A stretch of 64,000 nt of DNA, taken from HGM04593 sp045589695 (GTDB taxonomy: Bacteria > Bacteroidota > Bacteroidia > Bacteroidales > Bacteroidaceae). The notes beneath the pieces are model-generated. The model saw only the letters and a list, made by a program, of their open reading frames with translations, was not told where the DNA came from and made no database searches. The position numbers and the translations under genes are program-made. The stretch lies in the NCBI GenBank assembly GCA_045589695.1, contig JAZNPP010000034.1:62001-126000 (forward strand), in the 5' to 3' direction. This document shows, piece after piece, positions 61,641 through 64,000 of the stretch; positions within the stretch are counted from its first letter, which is position 1; each line of letters begins with the position of its first letter.

Positions 61641-62287
61641 AAAGATTTGTAATTGCCATGCTGGCTCTATTGCCTTTCGGCATGAGCGCCCAACTGCGTC
61701 CGTCGCTTCTGTATGACGAGATGTGCGACCCGTTGCAGTCGGTTTTCTGTGATTATATTGACGATGCGGCCGAAACAAGATATATCTCGAACGATAAAGG
61801 GCAGTACGTAGGCACTTTGGTGGACAACGCTCTTTACGGTTGGGGCTTTTATCTCTCTTCGTCCGGCGCTCAGTCTTTCGGGCAGTACCGTAATAACAAA
61901 ATGATTTTCGGGCTTGTGATGTCCGACGAGATAGCGAAGGTCGGAGGAGAAGAGAACTATGTCGTCTATGATCTCCGTACAGGAGAAATCAAACGGCTGC
62001 ATACGAACGAGGGTGATGTACCTCTTGTCTATCCTTTCGCTCCGTCCGACTCCGAGCCTGTCTCGCCGTATTCGTTCAAGAAAGAGGTCTATTCGAACGG
62101 CGATGTCTATTACGGCGAATTCTATGAGGGACGCCGTCATGGCTACGGCGTATATTGCTGGGCGAACGGCGACATGTGGTACGGACGCTACAGGGACGGT
62201 TACCGCAACGGCTACGGCATGCTCGTAAAGCCCAGCCGTATGGTGTATTACGGCAAATGGGTCGGCGATAGCATGGTCAGTGACTGA
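61637..62287 (+). CDS. Secreted MORN-repeat protein, unknown function
   Basis: A 216-aa exported protein (signal KRFVIAMLALLPFGMSAQ). The C-terminal half has MORN-type repeats: YYGEFYEGRRHGYGVYCWAN and YGRYRDGYRNGYGMLV, with a third weaker one (YYGKWVGDSM) at the end; two or three earlier units (LYGWGFYLSSSG) may be degenerate. MORN repeats form beta hairpins that can bind lipid or protein. Its ATG overlaps the nadD stop, so it is translated with the gmk-nadD genes. Role not known. Confidence 0.82.
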   Translation: MKRFVIAMLALLPFGMSAQLRPSLLYDEMCDPLQSVFCDYIDDAAETRYISNDKGQYVGTLVDNALYGWGFYLSSSGAQSFGQYRNNKMIFGLVMSDEIAKVGGEENYVVYDLRTGEIKRLHTNEGDVPLVYPFAPSDSEPVSPYSFKKEVYSNGDVYYGEFYEGRRHGYGVYCWANGDMWYGRYRDGYRNGYGMLVKPSRMVYYGKWVGDSMVSD

Positions 62288-62430
62288 GAATGGCCGGCCG
62301 TCGTATTTGGCGGAAATCTTATGCATTTACAACCCGCTGTATGAAAATGTGTTGAAGTCAATTTGAAGATTGACATTATTTTCATAACTTGCAAGCGTTT
62401 TTTATAGAAATTGGTTAATGGATTTCAATT

Positions 62431-63711
62431 ATGAATAAAGGATTTTTGTGTTTAGTGTCGTTGGTCGCAGTTGCGTTTATGTCATTGCCGGCTGCTGCGC
62501 AGAACGAGAGTTTGGTTACATTGTCGGCTAATGCGTACGTAACAGCGTCACCTGATGAAAATGGGGCGTATATTGATGAAAACCGGTGTGCTGTACGTAA
62601 TTGGAACGATGCGGATAACGTGATAAGCTTCTACTTCAGAACAGAAAAAAGCGGAAAAATGACAGTGGCGCTCAATGCAGAGGGACACTCGCAGATAGAG
62701 GTTTCTCTCTTGGGAAAAAAGAGGAAGATAAAGCTCGACAGCGATGAACTGACACGTGTCGAGGTCGGGACGTTCAATGTAAAGACTCCCGGTTACGTAA
62801 AGATGGATGTCCGTGGAGTGAAGATAATCAAAGGCGACAGCTTCGGTAATGTCGCAGCTGTTTATGTCGGCGGCGATGTGGCTCCTGTCGTATGCGTAGG
62901 TCCGGAGTTCAGCACCCACTTCGGGCGTCGCGGCCCGTCGGTGCATTTGGGGTACGTTCTTCCTAAAGAGAATGTCGAGTGGTTCTATAACGAGGTTATC
63001 GTGCCCGAAGAGGGCGATATCCCTAGCAGCTATTACATGTCCTGCGGTTTCGGGCAGGGTTACTTCGGTATGCAGAACAATACTCCGTATAGGAGAAGGG
63101 TGCTGTTTTCGGTATGGAGTCCCTATGAGACTGACAATGCGTCAGAGATACCCGACTCTCTGCGTATAGTGCTTCTCAAGAAGGGCGAGGGCGTGACAGT
63201 CCAGGATTTCGGGAACGAAGGCTCCGGAGGACAGAGCTTCATGCACTATGATTGGAAGGCCGGCGAGCGTTGCCGTTTTCTTATGGGAATAAAGCCTGAC
63301 GGCAATGGCAATACGGTGTATACAGCCTACTTCTTCGACAACGAAAAGGGCAGGTGGCGTCTTGTGGCGTCTTTCCGTCGTCCCAAAATTTCCACATGGT
63401 ACACCAATGCTCACTCTTTCTTGGAGAACTTCAATCCTGTCATGGGCTATATCAATAGAAAGGCATGCTATGGCAACCAGTGGGCACGCACCGTGGACGG
63501 CAGGTGGGTGCCGGTGACAAAGGCGCGCTTTACGTGCGACACTACAGGGCACGAGAGGCAGCGTCTCGACTATAGCGGCGGCGTCGAAGGCGATGCGTTC
63601 TTCCTTACTATGGGCGGCTTCTTTGACGACTGCCTGAATTCCGGCACATGGTTTGAGCGTGCTGGCAATGTGACGGAGGCTCCCGATATTGATTTTTCAA
63701 CGCTTGAATAG
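62431..63711 (+). CDS. Secreted DUF3472 protein with an N-terminal DUF5077-like domain
   Basis: A 426-residue exported protein (signal FLCLVSLVAVAFMSLPAAAQ). Residues about 30-150 look like a beta-sandwich of the DUF5077 type (VISFYFRTEKSGKMTVAL). Residues about 180-410 match the DUF3472 pattern (SYYMSCGFGQGYFGMQNNT, ILFSVWSPYETDN-like, FFDNEKGRWRLVASFRRPK, LTMGGFFDDCLNSGTWFER). Such proteins are found beside glycan-use genes, but no enzyme activity is known. The gap of 143 bp upstream shows only a weak hairpin (62357-62374). Confidence 0.82.
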   Translation: MNKGFLCLVSLVAVAFMSLPAAAQNESLVTLSANAYVTASPDENGAYIDENRCAVRNWNDADNVISFYFRTEKSGKMTVALNAEGHSQIEVSLLGKKRKIKLDSDELTRVEVGTFNVKTPGYVKMDVRGVKIIKGDSFGNVAAVYVGGDVAPVVCVGPEFSTHFGRRGPSVHLGYVLPKENVEWFYNEVIVPEEGDIPSSYYMSCGFGQGYFGMQNNTPYRRRVLFSVWSPYETDNASEIPDSLRIVLLKKGEGVTVQDFGNEGSGGQSFMHYDWKAGERCRFLMGIKPDGNGNTVYTAYFFDNEKGRWRLVASFRRPKISTWYTNAHSFLENFNPVMGYINRKACYGNQWARTVDGRWVPVTKARFTCDTTGHERQRLDYSGGVEGDAFFLTMGGFFDDCLNSGTWFERAGNVTEAPDIDFSTLE

Positions 63712-63747
63712 AATAATCCTTTCAGTTCGGAATTTTTCATGACAAAA

Positions 63748-63778
63748 TTGTGAAGGAATATAATTTTGGCTATCTTTG
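63748..63778 (+). promoter_or_regulatory. Promoter of the gene at the window's end
   Basis: TTG (63748-63750) and TATCTTTG (63771-63778) are separated by 20 nt, a near-consensus pair. The ATG lies 90 bp downstream, leaving a leader of about 80 nt. Confidence 0.65.
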
Positions 63779-63868
63779 CAACAAGGCGGCATTGTGCCCG
63801 CTTTGCGGTTAGAGATAAAATCGACAGAAAATATTTAAAACACATTTTTATTTAAAACACATTGTAAT

Positions 63869-64000
63869 ATGAATTTGAAGAAATTTTTCGGTCTTGCCTT
63901 GTGCGGTCTTATGGCTCTTGCGGGCTCAACAGCACAGGCGCAGTCACTTTCTCCATCTACAAAGTGGCATTGGGACAAAGGTACTATCGTAGTTGAAACA
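63869..64000 (+). CDS. Secreted protein, N-terminal fragment (possibly Gfo/Idh/MocA, GH109-like)
   Basis: 44 codons are visible before the window ends. They give a signal peptide (FFGLALCGLMALAGSTAQAQ) and the start of the mature protein, STKWHWDKGTIVVET. From memory, that phrase resembles the N-terminus of exported Bacteroides Gfo/Idh/MocA proteins of glycoside hydrolase family 109, but too little is present to be sure. The gene has its own promoter at 63748-63778. Confidence 0.72.
   Translation, partial: MNLKKFFGLALCGLMALAGSTAQAQSLSPSTKWHWDKGTIVVET

Noticed and set aside
62357..62374. Terminator after the MORN gene
   Set aside because: The stem (GTCAAT/ATTGAC) is only 6 bp and A/T-rich, too weak to call, though a few T follow.
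1..64000. Insertion sequences, prophage, integrases or attachment sites
   Set aside because: No transposase, recombinase or phage protein is seen in any frame, and the only tRNA gene is not flanked by a duplicated 3' end.

Overview
The window is chromosomal DNA from a member of the Bacteroidota, most likely order Bacteroidales. This rests on several points. Promoters repeatedly match the Bacteroidota pattern TTTG - 19 to 21 nt - TAnnTTTG, and most genes lack a clear Shine-Dalgarno sequence. The gene orders nadK/pdxJ/exbB-exbD-tonB and rimM-(M23)-dxr-rseP are typical of the group. The cell-division cluster has a meso-diaminopimelate-type MurE. Several secreted proteins carry Bacteroidota features, including one T9SS-like C-terminal domain. 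Genus and species cannot be fixed from the sequence. I see no insertion sequence, phage, integrase or CRISPR array; almost everything is vertically inherited core or near-core genome.

Layout. 1-2.8 kb: 5' part of gyrB, rpsT behind a tRNA-Glu(UUC), recO, and a YqeY protein. 2.8-18.1 kb: a leftward division and wall (dcw) cluster, mraZ-rsmH-ftsL-ftsI-murE-mraY-murD-ftsW-murG-murC-ftsQ-ftsA-ftsZ, with two 10-bp MraZ-type boxes in front of mraZ. 18.3-25.7 kb: a secreted M28 peptidase, nhaA, a secreted C1B peptidase and mfd. 25.7-29.3 kb: an array of three 83-bp tandem repeats that ends in a good promoter, then a thioesterase, a small membrane protein, a CoA-transferase family enzyme, a TrmH-type methyltransferase and a conserved hypothetical. 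29.5-38 kb: an ABC exporter, a LOG-type nucleotide hydrolase and a PfkB kinase, followed closely by a His/Cys-rich secreted protein, a His-rich RND adaptor and an RND metal-efflux pump. 38.2-41.6 kb: a two-gene unit with a small T9SS-CTD protein and a large beta-helix protein. 41.6-50.2 kb: nadK, then pdxJ-exbB-exbD-tonB-DJ-1-ispD-recG, ndk and an M23/LysM endopeptidase. 50.2-59.4 kb: a nine-gene leftward operon, tsaB-DUF4290-murA-rimM-degenerate M23-dxr-rseP-serpin-alkaline phosphatase. 59.6-64 kb: yicC-gmk-nadD-MORN protein, a DUF3472 protein and the start of another secreted protein.

Together the genes cover peptidoglycan precursor synthesis (MurA, C, D, E, G, MraY; MurB, MurF and Ddl are not here), septation, envelope energisation (ExbB/ExbD/TonB), envelope proteolysis and its control (RseP, M23 proteins, serpin), isoprenoid synthesis (IspD, Dxr), cofactors (NadD, NadK, PdxJ) and DNA repair (RecO, Mfd, RecG).

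Nothing here is clearly a wholly new system. The points most worth a second look are the 83-bp promoter-repeat array; MurA with Asp in place of the fosfomycin-target Cys; an M23 protein that keeps the zinc ligands but has lost both catalytic histidines; a lipoprotein serpin with a predicted Leu-Ser reactive bond; the His-rich RND unit with no local outer-membrane partner; and the T9SS-CTD mini-protein translationally coupled to a beta-helix protein.
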